Source of the DNA: Paraconexibacter antarcticus
GTDB lineage: Bacteria; Actinomycetota; Thermoleophilia; Solirubrobacterales; Solirubrobacteraceae
Direction: 5' to 3'
NCBI RefSeq assembly: GCF_024220175.1
Contig: NZ_CP098502.1
Location: 1,860,001 to 1,924,000, forward strand
Length of the DNA stretch: 64,000 nt
Shown here one piece after another: positions 44,302 to 51,270 of this stretch. How positions within the stretch are numbered: position 1 is the stretch's first letter; the number at the start of each line of letters is the position of its first letter. The position numbers and the translations under genes are program-made. A model generated the notes under the pieces. It did not search any database. It was not told where the DNA came from and worked only from the letters and a program-made list of their open reading frames with translations.

Positions 44302-44928
44302 ATGCACCGTCGTCTTCCCGTGGCCCTGACGCTGCTCGCGCTGGGCGGCCTGGCTGGGTGCGGGGGCGGGGGCTCGACGACCCTGACGATCGACGGCACG
44401 GCGGGCGGCGCGTCGTCCTCCACGCCGGGGGTGGCGCCGTCCCCGAAGGCCTTCGGGCTGCCGCCCGCGGTGCCGACGCGGGCCGGCGGGCAGGCGGCGG
44501 ACGCGGTGAGCCGCCGGGTCATCACGAAGTGGCTCGGCGCGCTGAGCGACGGGCAGATCCAGCGGGCGGCCCGCTTCTTCGCGATGCCGTCGAAGGTGCA
44601 GAACGGGACGCAGGTGCTGACGCTGCGGTCGCCCGCCGACCGCGTCATCTTCAACGACGCGTTCCCCTGCGGCGCGAAGGCGACGCGGATGCGGCGCGCG
44701 GCCCACGGGTTCACGATCGTCGACTTCGTCCTCACCGAGCGGGTCGGGGGCAACTGCATGGGCGGGGCCGGGGGCCGGGCCCGCAGCGCGATCCGCGTCG
44801 CCGACGGGCACATCGCCGAGTGGTACCGGCTCGACACGGCGGCCGGCGGGGGCACGTCCCCGTCCCCGTCCCCGTCCCCGGCACCCTCGGTGCCGAGCAC
44901 GCCCGGGACCGCGACGCAGATCGCCTGA
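44302..44928 (+). CDS. Putative lipoprotein, SnoaL-like
   Basis: 208 residues. The signal sequence ends with a lipobox LAGC (Cys about residue 20) followed by GGGGSTT, so it is probably lipid-anchored on the outer face of the membrane. After a Ser/Pro/Ala linker, residues 70-185 (VITKWLGALSDGQIQRAARF, then GFTIVDFVLTER, VADGHIAEWYRLD) resemble the SnoaL/NTF2-like fold. The end has Ser-Pro repeats from a CCCCGT microsatellite at about 44858-44881. Function unknown. GGAGG lies directly before the ATG at 44302, close but usable. Confidence 0.7.
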   Translation: MHRRLPVALTLLALGGLAGCGGGGSTTLTIDGTAGGASSSTPGVAPSPKAFGLPPAVPTRAGGQAADAVSRRVITKWLGALSDGQIQRAARFFAMPSKVQNGTQVLTLRSPADRVIFNDAFPCGAKATRMRRAAHGFTIVDFVLTERVGGNCMGGAGGRARSAIRVADGHIAEWYRLDTAAGGGTSPSPSPSPAPSVPSTPGTATQIA

Positions 44929-45122
44929 GGGCGACCGGCGCGAGGAGCGCCTACGCGCCAATCTGCGGGTCGGTTTACGCGGTGATCCGAAGGTGGTCAA
45001 GCTCCAACATCGGCCCTGCGGTCGTCTGATCTCCGAGGATCTGGCGATCTCCTGTCGTCGCGGGACAGTTTTCGCCGCGGTTCCTGGCGCGGGCCGCCTG
45101 TCCGCGGGCGTGTGTGCGTGGA

Positions 45123-45128
45123 TACGAT
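45123..45128 (+). promoter_or_regulatory. Putative -10 box (TACGAT) for the acyl-CoA dehydrogenase gene
   Basis: TACGAT ends seven bases before the ATG at 45136 and overlaps an in-frame upstream ATG (45127), which argues for 45136 as the real start of a leaderless mRNA. The 207-base gap upstream (44929-45135) is less GC-rich than usual here but shows no other clear element. Confidence 0.45.
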
Positions 45129-45135
45129 GACCGCC

Positions 45136-46293
45136 ATGGAGACCACCGCGCCCGATCTGTACTCGATCCCGCAGGACATGCTCGATTTCCGGGATCTGGT
45201 GCGCCAGATCGCGCAGGAGCAGATCGCGCCGCGCGCGGCGGACATCGATCGTGAGGCGGCGTACCCGCACGACATCCGCAAGCTCCTGGCCGAGCAGGAC
45301 ATCCTCGGGCTGCCCTTCTCGGAGGAGTACGGGGGGACCGGCACCGGGACCCTCATGCTGCAGATGGCCGTCGAGGAGATCGCGAAGGTCTGCGCGTCCT
45401 CGGCGCTCATCCTCATGATCCAGGAGCTCGGCTCGCTCCCGCTGACGCTGCACGCCAGCGACGAGCTGAAGGCCAAGTGGTTCCCGAAGCTCGCGTCCGG
45501 CGAGTGCTCGCCCGCCTTCGCGCTGTCGGAGCCCGAGGCGGGCTCGGACCCGGCGGCGATGCGCACGACGGCGGTGCGCGACGGCGACGAGTGGGTCATC
45601 AACGGGACGAAGAACTGGATCACGAACGCCGGGATCGCCGACTACTACGTCGTCTTCGCGAAGACCGACCGCGAGAAGAACCGCATCACGGCGTTCCTCG
45701 TCGAGGCCGACCGGCCCGGGTTCTCGATCGGCAACTACGAGCACAAGCTCGGCATCAAGGGCTCGCCGACGGGGTCCCCGGTGCTCGAGGACGTCCGCGT
45801 CCCCCACGAGAACATCATCGGCGTGGAGGGCAAGGGCCTGTCCGTCGCGCTCTCGACGCTCGAGCGCACGCGCCTCGGGGCGGCCGCGCAGGCGGTCGGC
45901 ATCGCCCAGGGCGCGACCGACTACGCCAACCAGTACGCGAAGGAGCGCCTGGCGTTCGGCAAGCCGATCAATCAGCTGCAGGGTCTGCAGTTCAAGCTCG
46001 CCGACATGGAGACGGGGACCGCCGCCGCGCGTGAGCTCCTCTACAAGGCCTGCGCGATGTGCGACCGGCCCGAGCGCCCCGCCGACCTGCCGAAGTACAC
46101 GTCGATGGCGAAGCTGTTCGCGTCCGACAACGCGATGAAGGTGACGCTCGAGGCGATCCAGATCCTCGGCGGCTACGGCTACGTCAACGACTACCCCGTC
46201 GAGCGCATGATGCGTGACGCGAAGATCACCCAGATCTACGAGGGCACGAACGAGATCCAGCGCGTCGTCATCGCCCGCCAGATGACGGCCTGA
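45136..46293 (+). CDS. Acyl-CoA dehydrogenase, short/medium-chain type
   Basis: 385 residues, the normal length. FAD/acyl motifs are FALSEPEAGSDPAA (about residues 130-143), WITNAGIADYYVVFAKT, IKGSPTGSPVLEDVRVP, and the catalytic Glu in QIYEGTNEIQRVVIARQ near the C-terminus (Glu about 371). It oxidises an acyl-CoA to the enoyl-CoA and passes electrons to ETF. It is closest in style to butyryl-CoA or short-chain enzymes, although chain length cannot be read directly. Start chosen from a TACGAT box spacing; ATG 45127 and GTG 45112 are alternatives. Confidence 0.93.
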   Translation: METTAPDLYSIPQDMLDFRDLVRQIAQEQIAPRAADIDREAAYPHDIRKLLAEQDILGLPFSEEYGGTGTGTLMLQMAVEEIAKVCASSALILMIQELGSLPLTLHASDELKAKWFPKLASGECSPAFALSEPEAGSDPAAMRTTAVRDGDEWVINGTKNWITNAGIADYYVVFAKTDREKNRITAFLVEADRPGFSIGNYEHKLGIKGSPTGSPVLEDVRVPHENIIGVEGKGLSVALSTLERTRLGAAAQAVGIAQGATDYANQYAKERLAFGKPINQLQGLQFKLADMETGTAAARELLYKACAMCDRPERPADLPKYTSMAKLFASDNAMKVTLEAIQILGGYGYVNDYPVERMMRDAKITQIYEGTNEIQRVVIARQMTA

Positions 46294-46312
46294 CGGCCCC
46301 GGACCCAGCGGC

Positions 46313-46318
46313 TAGGCT
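46313..46318 (+). promoter_or_regulatory. Putative -10 box (TAGGCT) for the Zincin_1 gene
   Basis: TAGGCT ends seven bases before the GTG at 46326; no Shine-Dalgarno sequence is present. Confidence 0.4.
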
Positions 46319-46325
46319 GGGTCGT

Positions 46326-46970
46326 GTGCGCGGATCGGAGCAGCAACAGGTGCGGCGGACCGCGGTCGCCGCGGTCGTCGCGCTGAGCCTCGGGCTCAGC
46401 GCGATCGTCGTCCTGCAGGGGTGGTCCTCGAACGGCGCGATCAAGGCGCTCGAGACGATCGCGCTCGTCGTCGTGGCGGCGGCCGCCCTCGGTGGCGGCA
46501 TGGTCGCCGTCGGGCTCCGCCTCGCCGGCTGGACCGAGCCGGAGAGCGAGGAGGAGTTCGAGCAGGTCGTCCGCCGCGCCGAGCACCTCGCCCGCGAGGG
46601 GACGTACGCCGAGCCGGACGAGACCGACTTCCTGGACCTCGACCCGTACGACGACGACGACTTCGAGGAGCTCGTCCGCGACGCCCTCGACGAGCTCCCG
46701 GACCTCCTGCGCCCGCTCGTCGAGAACCACAACGTCGCGGTCGTCATCTCCGACGGTGGCCGCCGCCGCAAGGCCTACGGCCTCTACCACGGCGACGGCG
46801 CCACCCGCGACGAGGTCCCCGACCGCATCGTCATCTACCGCGACACCCTCCGCCGCGACTTCGGCCACGACCCGGAGCTCCTCCGCGCCCAGGTCACCCA
46901 GACCGTCCGCCACGAGCTCGCCCACCACATCGGGTTCGACGAGCTCGGGGTGGAGGGGCTGGGGCTGTAG
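46326..46970 (+). CDS. Membrane-anchored Zincin_1-like metallopeptidase family protein
   Basis: 214 residues. Two hydrophobic segments (about 11-31 and 40-66) are followed by an acidic stretch (DETDFLDLDPYDDDDFEELV) and a C-terminal domain with VVISDG, IVIYRDTLRRDFG and VRHELAHHIGFDELG. The HExxH plus downstream Glu/Asp is the zinc site of the small actinobacterial metallopeptidase family (Zincin_1). Those proteins normally lack membrane anchors and begin with the acidic part, so the N-terminal helices here look like an added module. Substrate unknown. A GC-rich repeat region starts at the stop codon. Confidence 0.85.
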   Translation: MRGSEQQQVRRTAVAAVVALSLGLSAIVVLQGWSSNGAIKALETIALVVVAAAALGGGMVAVGLRLAGWTEPESEEEFEQVVRRAEHLAREGTYAEPDETDFLDLDPYDDDDFEELVRDALDELPDLLRPLVENHNVAVVISDGGRRRKAYGLYHGDGATRDEVPDRIVIYRDTLRRDFGHDPELLRAQVTQTVRHELAHHIGFDELGVEGLGL

Positions 46971-47044
46971 CGCCCGCCCGCCCGCCGGTGTCCGTCCGTC
47001 CGTGCCCGCCCGCGCCCGCCCGCCCGCGCCCGCCCACCCCCGCG
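46971..47044. repeat. Degenerate (CCCG)n / (GTCC)n microsatellite
   Basis: A 74-base stretch made mainly of tetranucleotide repeats (CCCG, GTCC) joining the end of the metallopeptidase gene to the palindrome array. No coding potential is evident. It is likely to vary in length between strains. Confidence 0.8.
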
Positions 47045-47272
47045 CGACGCCGTCCATTTCCCCCGCCTCCACTCGGGGGAAACGGACGGCCTGACCGCGG
47101 AGACCGCGAGCCCGTCCATTCGACGCCGTCCATTTCCCCCGCCTCCACTCGGGAGAAACGGACGGCCTGACCGCGGACACCGCGAGCCCGTCCATTCGAC
47201 GCCGTCCATTTCCCCCGCCTCCACTCGGGAGAAACGGACGGCCTGACCGCGGACACCGCGAGCCCGTCCATT
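47045..47272. repeat. Palindrome array A: three tandem 76-bp units
   Basis: Three nearly identical 76-bp units begin at 47045, 47121 and 47197. Each has a ~42-bp imperfect palindrome (47049-47090, 47125-47166, 47201-47242; left arm GCCGTCCATTTCCCCC, right arm ending GGACGGC), a short hairpin CGCGG-aga/aca-CCGCG, and a truncated extra left arm GCCCGTCCATT. Copy 1 differs at two points from copies 2 and 3. The array lies downstream of the DUF559-type gene and upstream of nothing transcribed rightwards. It is not CRISPR: there are no variable spacers. Confidence 0.95.
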
Positions 47273-47305
47273 TCTCCCGACCCTGATCGGGGGAAGTGGA
47301 CGGGC
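47262..47305. repeat. Terminal palindrome of array A abutting the DUF559 gene stop
   Basis: A 44-bp imperfect palindrome of the same family (arms GCCCGTCCATTTCTCCCGA and a complementary right half ending GTGGACGGGC) whose last base touches the TGA of the DUF559-type gene. As RNA it would make a strong hairpin directly after the stop codon, so it could end or protect that mRNA. Confidence 0.9.
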
Positions 47306-48178
47306 TCAGACGCGGGGTGGGGGAGCGAGGCGCAGCAGCTCCTGCGGTTCGGCAAAGACGAGGTCGCTCGGGATGCGGTCGACCCGGAAGCCGGCCGCCA
47401 CCCAGGTGGCGGTCTTCCGCGCGTCCTCCTCCTTGAACCGGTGCCATTGCGGCCCGTCGATCTCGATGATGTGACGGAGGTCGGGCCAGCAGAAGTCGGC
47501 TTCCTCGCCGGCGAATCGGGCGTTGACCTCGGGGATCGGCACGCCGGCGTCCTGCAGGACGACGAGCCCGAAGGCCTCGCCGTCCGACTTGCAGCGGTCG
47601 AACGGAAGGTCGATTCGCGCGAGCACCTCCGTGCGGAGGGCGGTGGCACCCAGGCGACGGCGGTGTCGATGAAGGGCGGACAGCAGCGCCGGTGCTGTCG
47701 TGAGCCCGAGCCGGAGCGCCTCTCGGAGCATCTTCGAGCGATCGTGCGCATGGAGGTGGGGCCAGAGGTCGACGAGGGTCCGTTCCGCGGTGGTCGTCGG
47801 GATGCCGTCCGCGACCGTCAGGTCAGGCCCGAGCGTCGTCGAGTAGGCGACGCGCAGGCGCCCGCTCCGGGTGGCACCCCGGTTGCCGGGACGGACGACG
47901 GTGACGAATCGTCCCGGGTCGGGTCGCATGCCGAGGAGCCCCGCGGCGCTCGCCACGTGCAGCGCCGTGTCGGGCGCGGTGAGTGTCGCGGCGCGCCAGA
48001 TCTGACGTTGGGTGAGGGGTCCCCAGCCGGTGATGCAGACGCCGGGGAACACACGGCGCAGATCCCGCAGCGCCCAGTCGGCGCGGGCGCACTTGAGCGC
48101 GTCCTCCTCTGCGGCGAGTTGCCACCGCCCGACGAGACCGTCCTGCCGTGACGCCAGTTCCCTGATCGCGCTCTGCAT
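47306..48178 (-). CDS. AbiEi-like winged-helix plus DUF559 (Vsr-like nuclease fold) protein
   Basis: 290 residues. The N-terminus (QSAIRELASRQDGLVGRWQL) resembles the winged-helix antitoxin domain AbiEi_4. The middle part has TTAERTLVDL, usual in this family. The C-terminal domain carries SDGEAFGLVVLQDAG, EADFCWPDLRHIIEIDGPQWH and RKTATWVAAGFRVDRI, the DUF559/Vsr-like PD-(D/E)xK nuclease pattern. No AbiEii-type toxin gene is adjacent, so it is a solitary gene. It seems less GC-rich than its neighbours by eye, which fits transfer. Palindrome arrays flank it on both sides. I start it at the ATG at 48178; a GTG at 48205 would add nine residues. Its biological role is unknown; a defence or mobile-cargo role is inference. 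Confidence 0.82.
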   Translation of the reverse strand: MQSAIRELASRQDGLVGRWQLAAEEDALKCARADWALRDLRRVFPGVCITGWGPLTQRQIWRAATLTAPDTALHVASAAGLLGMRPDPGRFVTVVRPGNRGATRSGRLRVAYSTTLGPDLTVADGIPTTTAERTLVDLWPHLHAHDRSKMLREALRLGLTTAPALLSALHRHRRRLGATALRTEVLARIDLPFDRCKSDGEAFGLVVLQDAGVPIPEVNARFAGEEADFCWPDLRHIIEIDGPQWHRFKEEDARKTATWVAAGFRVDRIPSDLVFAEPQELLRLAPPPRV

Positions 48179-48229
48179 ATCTCTACTAGGCCCTGGCGGA
48201 TTCACCTCGCCCCCCCGATCACCCAGGGC

Positions 48230-48395
48230 CCGTCCAGTTCCCCCGACCCCAATGGGGAGTAATGGACGGCCTCACTGCTCGTCGAGGCAGGCCGTCCAGT
48301 TCCCCCGACCCCACTGGGAAGTAATGGACGGCCTCACTGTTCGGCGAGGCAGGCCGTCCAGTTCCTCCGACCCCACTCGGGGGAAATGGACGGCG
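48230..48395. repeat. Palindrome array B: three units with 62-bp period
   Basis: Palindromes at 48230-48271, 48292-48333 and 48354-48395 belong to the same family as array A (left arm CCGTCCAGTTCCCCCGACC, right arm ending ATGGACGGC). They recur every 62 bp, linked by a 20-bp spacer that can itself pair GCCTC with GAGGC. The third copy is the best palindrome; the first two have worn right arms (AGTAATGG). The array lies upstream of the DUF559-type gene start and before the thiolase leader. Bases 48179-48229 between are unremarkable. Confidence 0.95.
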
Positions 48396-48449
48396 TCCCC
48401 GAGAGGGAGCTGGGGCGGCAGCGGGGGAGGCAGGGCGATGGTGGGGTCC

Positions 48450-48573
48450 GTAGCGATCCGCTACCCTGGAGGTGGGCCCCGTGGAGTGAGACCGCCGGGG
48501 TGCTGCGAGACACCGTCCCGGCAGGGACGTGGATCGGAAACCCGCCCGTGGAGTGAGACCGCCGGGCACCACC
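48450..48573 (+). ncRNA. Multi-hairpin leader of the thiolase gene, candidate cis-regulatory RNA
   Basis: Hairpins in order: GTAGCG/CGCTAC (48450-48464); H1 CCCCG/CGGGG (48477-48481 with 48496-48500); H2 CGTCCC/GGGACG (48514-48519 with 48524-48529); H3 GCCCG/CGGGC (48544-48548 with 48563-48567). A closing stem GGTGG (48471-48475) pairs with CCACC (48569-48573). H1 and H3 have identical 14-base interiors (containing AGTGAGA) while the outermost pair changes from C-G to G-C, a compensatory swap. The normal ribosome site AGAGGA (48581-48586) follows. I do not recognise a known RNA class. A -10-like TACCCT (48462-48467) inside would shorten the transcript, so the 5' end is unsure. Confidence 0.6.
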
Positions 48574-48591
48574 ACATCCGAGAGGAACAAC

Positions 48592-49758
48592 ATGCCTGAA
48601 GCCGTGATCGTCGACGCGATCCGTACCCCGATCGGCCGCGCGTTCAAGGGCTCCATGGTGAGCCTGCGCCCCGACGAGACGCTCGCGTTCGTCGTCGACC
48701 AGCTCCTGGAGCGCAACCCCGGCGTCGATCCGACGACGGTCGAGGAGCTCATCGCCGGCTGCGGCGCCCAGCAGGGCCTGCAGGCGAACAACATCGCGCG
48801 CATCGCCGTGCTGCTGTCCGACAAGCTCACGCAGACCACCAACGGGTCGACCATCTCCCGCTACTGCGCGAGCGGCCTGGACGCGATCCGCATCGCCGCG
48901 AACAACGTCGTCGCCGGTCAGGGCGACGTCTACCTCGCGGGCGGCGTCGAGTTCGTCTCGCGCTACAACGCGCAGGCCGAGGCCGCGCACCCCGAGGACC
49001 AGAACGAGCACCTTCAGGGCAAGAACCCCGGCGAGCCCGACGCGTACATCGCGATGGGGATGACCGCCGAGAACGTCGCCGCGAAGTACGGCGTCACGCG
49101 CGAGCAGCAGGACGAGTTCGCCGTCAGCTCCCAGCAGCGCGCCGTCGCCGCCCAGGAGGCCGGGTTCTTCGACCGCGAGATCGTCCCCGTGACGCTCGCC
49201 GACGGCACGGTCGTCTCCAAGGACGACGGGCCGCGCGCCGGCACGACGCTCGAGAAGCTCTCGACGCTGAAGCCCGCCTTCAAGGAGGACGGCACGGTCA
49301 CGGCCGGCAACGCCTGCCCGCTGAACGACGGCGCCGCCGCCTCGCTCGTCATGAGCGCGGACAAGGCGAAGGAGCTCGGCCTGAAGCCGCGCGCCCGCAT
49401 CATCACCGCCGCCACCTGGGGCAACGAGCCCGAGTACATGGGCGTCGCGCCCATCGGGGCGATCAAGAAGGCCCTGCAGCGCGCCGGCATGAGCATCGGG
49501 GACGTCGACGTCTACGAGCTCAACGAGGCGTTCGCCGCGCAGGTCATCCCGATCGCCGACGAGATCGGCTTCGACTACGCGAAGCTCAACCCGCACGGCG
49601 GGGCGATCGCCCTCGGGCACCCGTTCGGCATGACCGGCGTCCGCATCATGACGACGCTCCTGAACGACCTCGAGACCCTCGACGGCACCATCGGCCTCGA
49701 GACGATGTGCGTCGCTCAGGGCCAGGGCGAGGCGATGATCATCGAGCGCCTGCGGTAG
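48592..49758 (+). CDS. Acetyl-CoA C-acyltransferase (thiolase)
   Basis: 388 residues of the thiolase family. The nucleophile is Cys92 in YCASGLDAI, then NGCALCP-like NACPLNDGAAASLVMS, NEAFAAQVIP, GGAIALGHPFGMTG (catalytic His) and CVAQGQGEAMIIERL near the end (second Cys). It joins or splits acyl-CoA and acetyl-CoA; a degradative beta-oxidation role fits the surrounding acyl-CoA genes. GHPFGMTG and VAQGQGE differ from the common GHPLGASG and GGGQG but occur in actinobacterial thiolases. The ATG at 48592 follows AGAGGA by five bases. Its leader has an unusual set of hairpins. Confidence 0.94.
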   Translation: MPEAVIVDAIRTPIGRAFKGSMVSLRPDETLAFVVDQLLERNPGVDPTTVEELIAGCGAQQGLQANNIARIAVLLSDKLTQTTNGSTISRYCASGLDAIRIAANNVVAGQGDVYLAGGVEFVSRYNAQAEAAHPEDQNEHLQGKNPGEPDAYIAMGMTAENVAAKYGVTREQQDEFAVSSQQRAVAAQEAGFFDREIVPVTLADGTVVSKDDGPRAGTTLEKLSTLKPAFKEDGTVTAGNACPLNDGAAASLVMSADKAKELGLKPRARIITAATWGNEPEYMGVAPIGAIKKALQRAGMSIGDVDVYELNEAFAAQVIPIADEIGFDYAKLNPHGGAIALGHPFGMTGVRIMTTLLNDLETLDGTIGLETMCVAQGQGEAMIIERLR

Positions 49759-49808
49759 TCGCCCAGGGGGCGAGTACCGCCGGGGGATGGCCCAGGGGGC
49801 CATCCCCC
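49759..49808. terminator. Two consecutive hairpins between convergent thiolase and WS/DGAT genes
   Basis: TCGCCC-agg-GGGCGA (49759-49773) starts at the thiolase stop. GGGGGATGGCCC-agg-GGGCCATCCCCC (49782-49808), a perfect 12-bp stem, follows. Neither has a T tract, but position and strength suggest a two-way terminator. Confidence 0.65.
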
Positions 49809-49834
49809 AAGCCGACGCGCGCCCGGCGTTCGCC

Positions 49835-51229
49835 TCAGCCGATGGTCGCCACGAGCTCGTCGACCGCCGTGCGCAGGTGCTTCGCCGCGACGGCCAGCCC
49901 GGGCGTCAGGTCACGGTCGGCCATGAGGCCGAAACCGACGCCGCCGTCGTAGGAGATGACGCCGACGTTCAGGCCCTGGTTCGCCGGGTTCAACGGCACG
50001 CACGGGTACGCCTCCAGCATCCGCGAGCCGTTCATGTAGAACGTCGTCTGCGGCCCCGGCACGTTGCTCACAACGAGGTTGAACGCGCGCACGCCGCCCA
50101 TCGCGCGGGCGAGCCCGGACGACACGAGCGGCGGCGCCCAGCCGCTCGCCGCGACCGCCAGCGCGCCCGCCCGGACGGCCGCCGAGTCCTTGATCTCCTG
50201 CATCGCCGCGTTCAGCAGCCGGATCCGCTCGGCGGGATCGGCCTCGTGGATCGGGAGGTCGACGAGCACCGTCGAGATGCGGTTCCCGCCCTCCTCGCCG
50301 GCCTTGCGCACCGACACCGGGATGAGCGCGACGGGGGACGAGGTCACCGTGACGCCCGCGTCCGCGAGGTAGCGCCGCAGCATCCCGGCGACGACGCAGA
50401 GGATCGCGTCGTTCACCGTCCCGCCGGCCGCCTTCGCCGCCGCCTTCACGTCGGCGAGCTGCGCCCGGTGCAGCGCGTAGCGCCGGTTCGGGCCGATCGG
50501 CTCGTTCAACGGGGTCATCGGCGCCGCCGGGCGGGAGCGCGCGAGCTCGGTCACGAGCTCGGTCGCCTTCAGGAGGTCACCGGCCATCTTCAGCGGCGCG
50601 CGCGGGTTCCGCGCCCGGTCCAGCGAGTCGAACACGAGCTTGCGCGCCTGCAGCGCCGGGGTGAACCCGAGCTTCGTCAGGTGCCGGCGGCGGTCGTACG
50701 CCCGCGGCTGCCACGGCTCGTCGGGCGGCGGGATGTCGAGCGGCTCGGGCGACGGGTCCAGCAGCACGGTCCCGATGTCGACCGCGGCCATGCCGTCGAC
50801 GAGCGCGTGGTGCATCTTCGTGAGCAGCGCGACGCGTCCGCGCGGCAGACCCTCGACGACGGTGAGCTCCCACAGCGGGCGGGAGCGGTCGAGCCTGCGG
50901 GACATCTCGGCGCCGACGACGGCGGCGAGCTGCTCGGACGGCTTCGTCTCGCTCGCCGGCCCCGGCAGCGCGACGCGGCGCACGTGGTAGCCAAGGTCGA
51001 AGCCCTGATCGTCGACCCACACGGGGTTCAGCACCCCGGGGGCCGGCGCCTGCAGGCGCTGGCGGTACTTCGGGATGAGGTGCAGCCGCGAGGAGATCCG
51101 CTCGTGGAGCACCTCGTGCCGGAACGCCCGGCCGCCCTCGAAGACCATGACGCCCCCGATCGCCATGGTGATCGGGCCCTGCTCGGCGCTGAGGGAGGAG
51201 CGGTCGGACGCGCTGAGTTCCGTCGCCAT
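49835..51229 (-). CDS. Wax ester synthase/diacylglycerol acyltransferase (WS/DGAT)
   Basis: 464 residues. The active-site HHALVDG (140-146) follows TKMH, with PLWELTVVEGL before it and the C-terminal NLVVSNVPGPQTTFYMNG and GLNVGVISYDGGVGFGLMAD blocks of the family. It condenses acyl-CoA with diacylglycerol or fatty alcohol to store triacylglycerol or wax esters. The N-terminal LSASDRSSLSAEQGPITMAIGG fits the family start, giving the ATG at 51229. It is convergent with the thiolase gene. Substrate preference cannot be predicted. Confidence 0.95.
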   Translation of the reverse strand: MATELSASDRSSLSAEQGPITMAIGGVMVFEGGRAFRHEVLHERISSRLHLIPKYRQRLQAPAPGVLNPVWVDDQGFDLGYHVRRVALPGPASETKPSEQLAAVVGAEMSRRLDRSRPLWELTVVEGLPRGRVALLTKMHHALVDGMAAVDIGTVLLDPSPEPLDIPPPDEPWQPRAYDRRRHLTKLGFTPALQARKLVFDSLDRARNPRAPLKMAGDLLKATELVTELARSRPAAPMTPLNEPIGPNRRYALHRAQLADVKAAAKAAGGTVNDAILCVVAGMLRRYLADAGVTVTSSPVALIPVSVRKAGEEGGNRISTVLVDLPIHEADPAERIRLLNAAMQEIKDSAAVRAGALAVAASGWAPPLVSSGLARAMGGVRAFNLVVSNVPGPQTTFYMNGSRMLEAYPCVPLNPANQGLNVGVISYDGGVGFGLMADRDLTPGLAVAAKHLRTAVDELVATIG

Positions 51230-51270
51230 CCCCGGCACCCTAACCGGCGCCGAGCCGCTCGGCTCGGCGG

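Noticed and set aside
44858..44881. CCCCGT repeats in the lipoprotein gene as a regulatory element
   Set aside because: They encode an in-frame Ser-Pro tail and are better explained as a coding microsatellite.
45000..45060. Repeated GATCTCC motifs upstream of the acyl-CoA dehydrogenase as an operator
   Set aside because: The copies are too short and irregular to stand out from chance in this stretch.
46835..47240. Open frames across palindrome array A encoding repeated KWTG/RPF-type peptides
   Set aside because: They are translations of the tandem repeats in several frames at once, with no start signal or family similarity.
47306..48178. AbiE-type toxin-antitoxin pair
   Set aside because: Only the AbiEi-like part, fused to a DUF559 domain, is present; no AbiEii nucleotidyltransferase gene is adjacent on either side.
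47045..48395. CRISPR array
   Set aside because: The repeat units are contiguous and palindromic with no variable spacers, and no cas gene is nearby.
48545..48566. The 22-bp direct repeat in the thiolase leader as two operator sites only
   Set aside because: Operators remain possible, but the compensatory change in the outer base pair and placement before the ribosome site fit RNA hairpins better, so it is reported as a candidate RNA.
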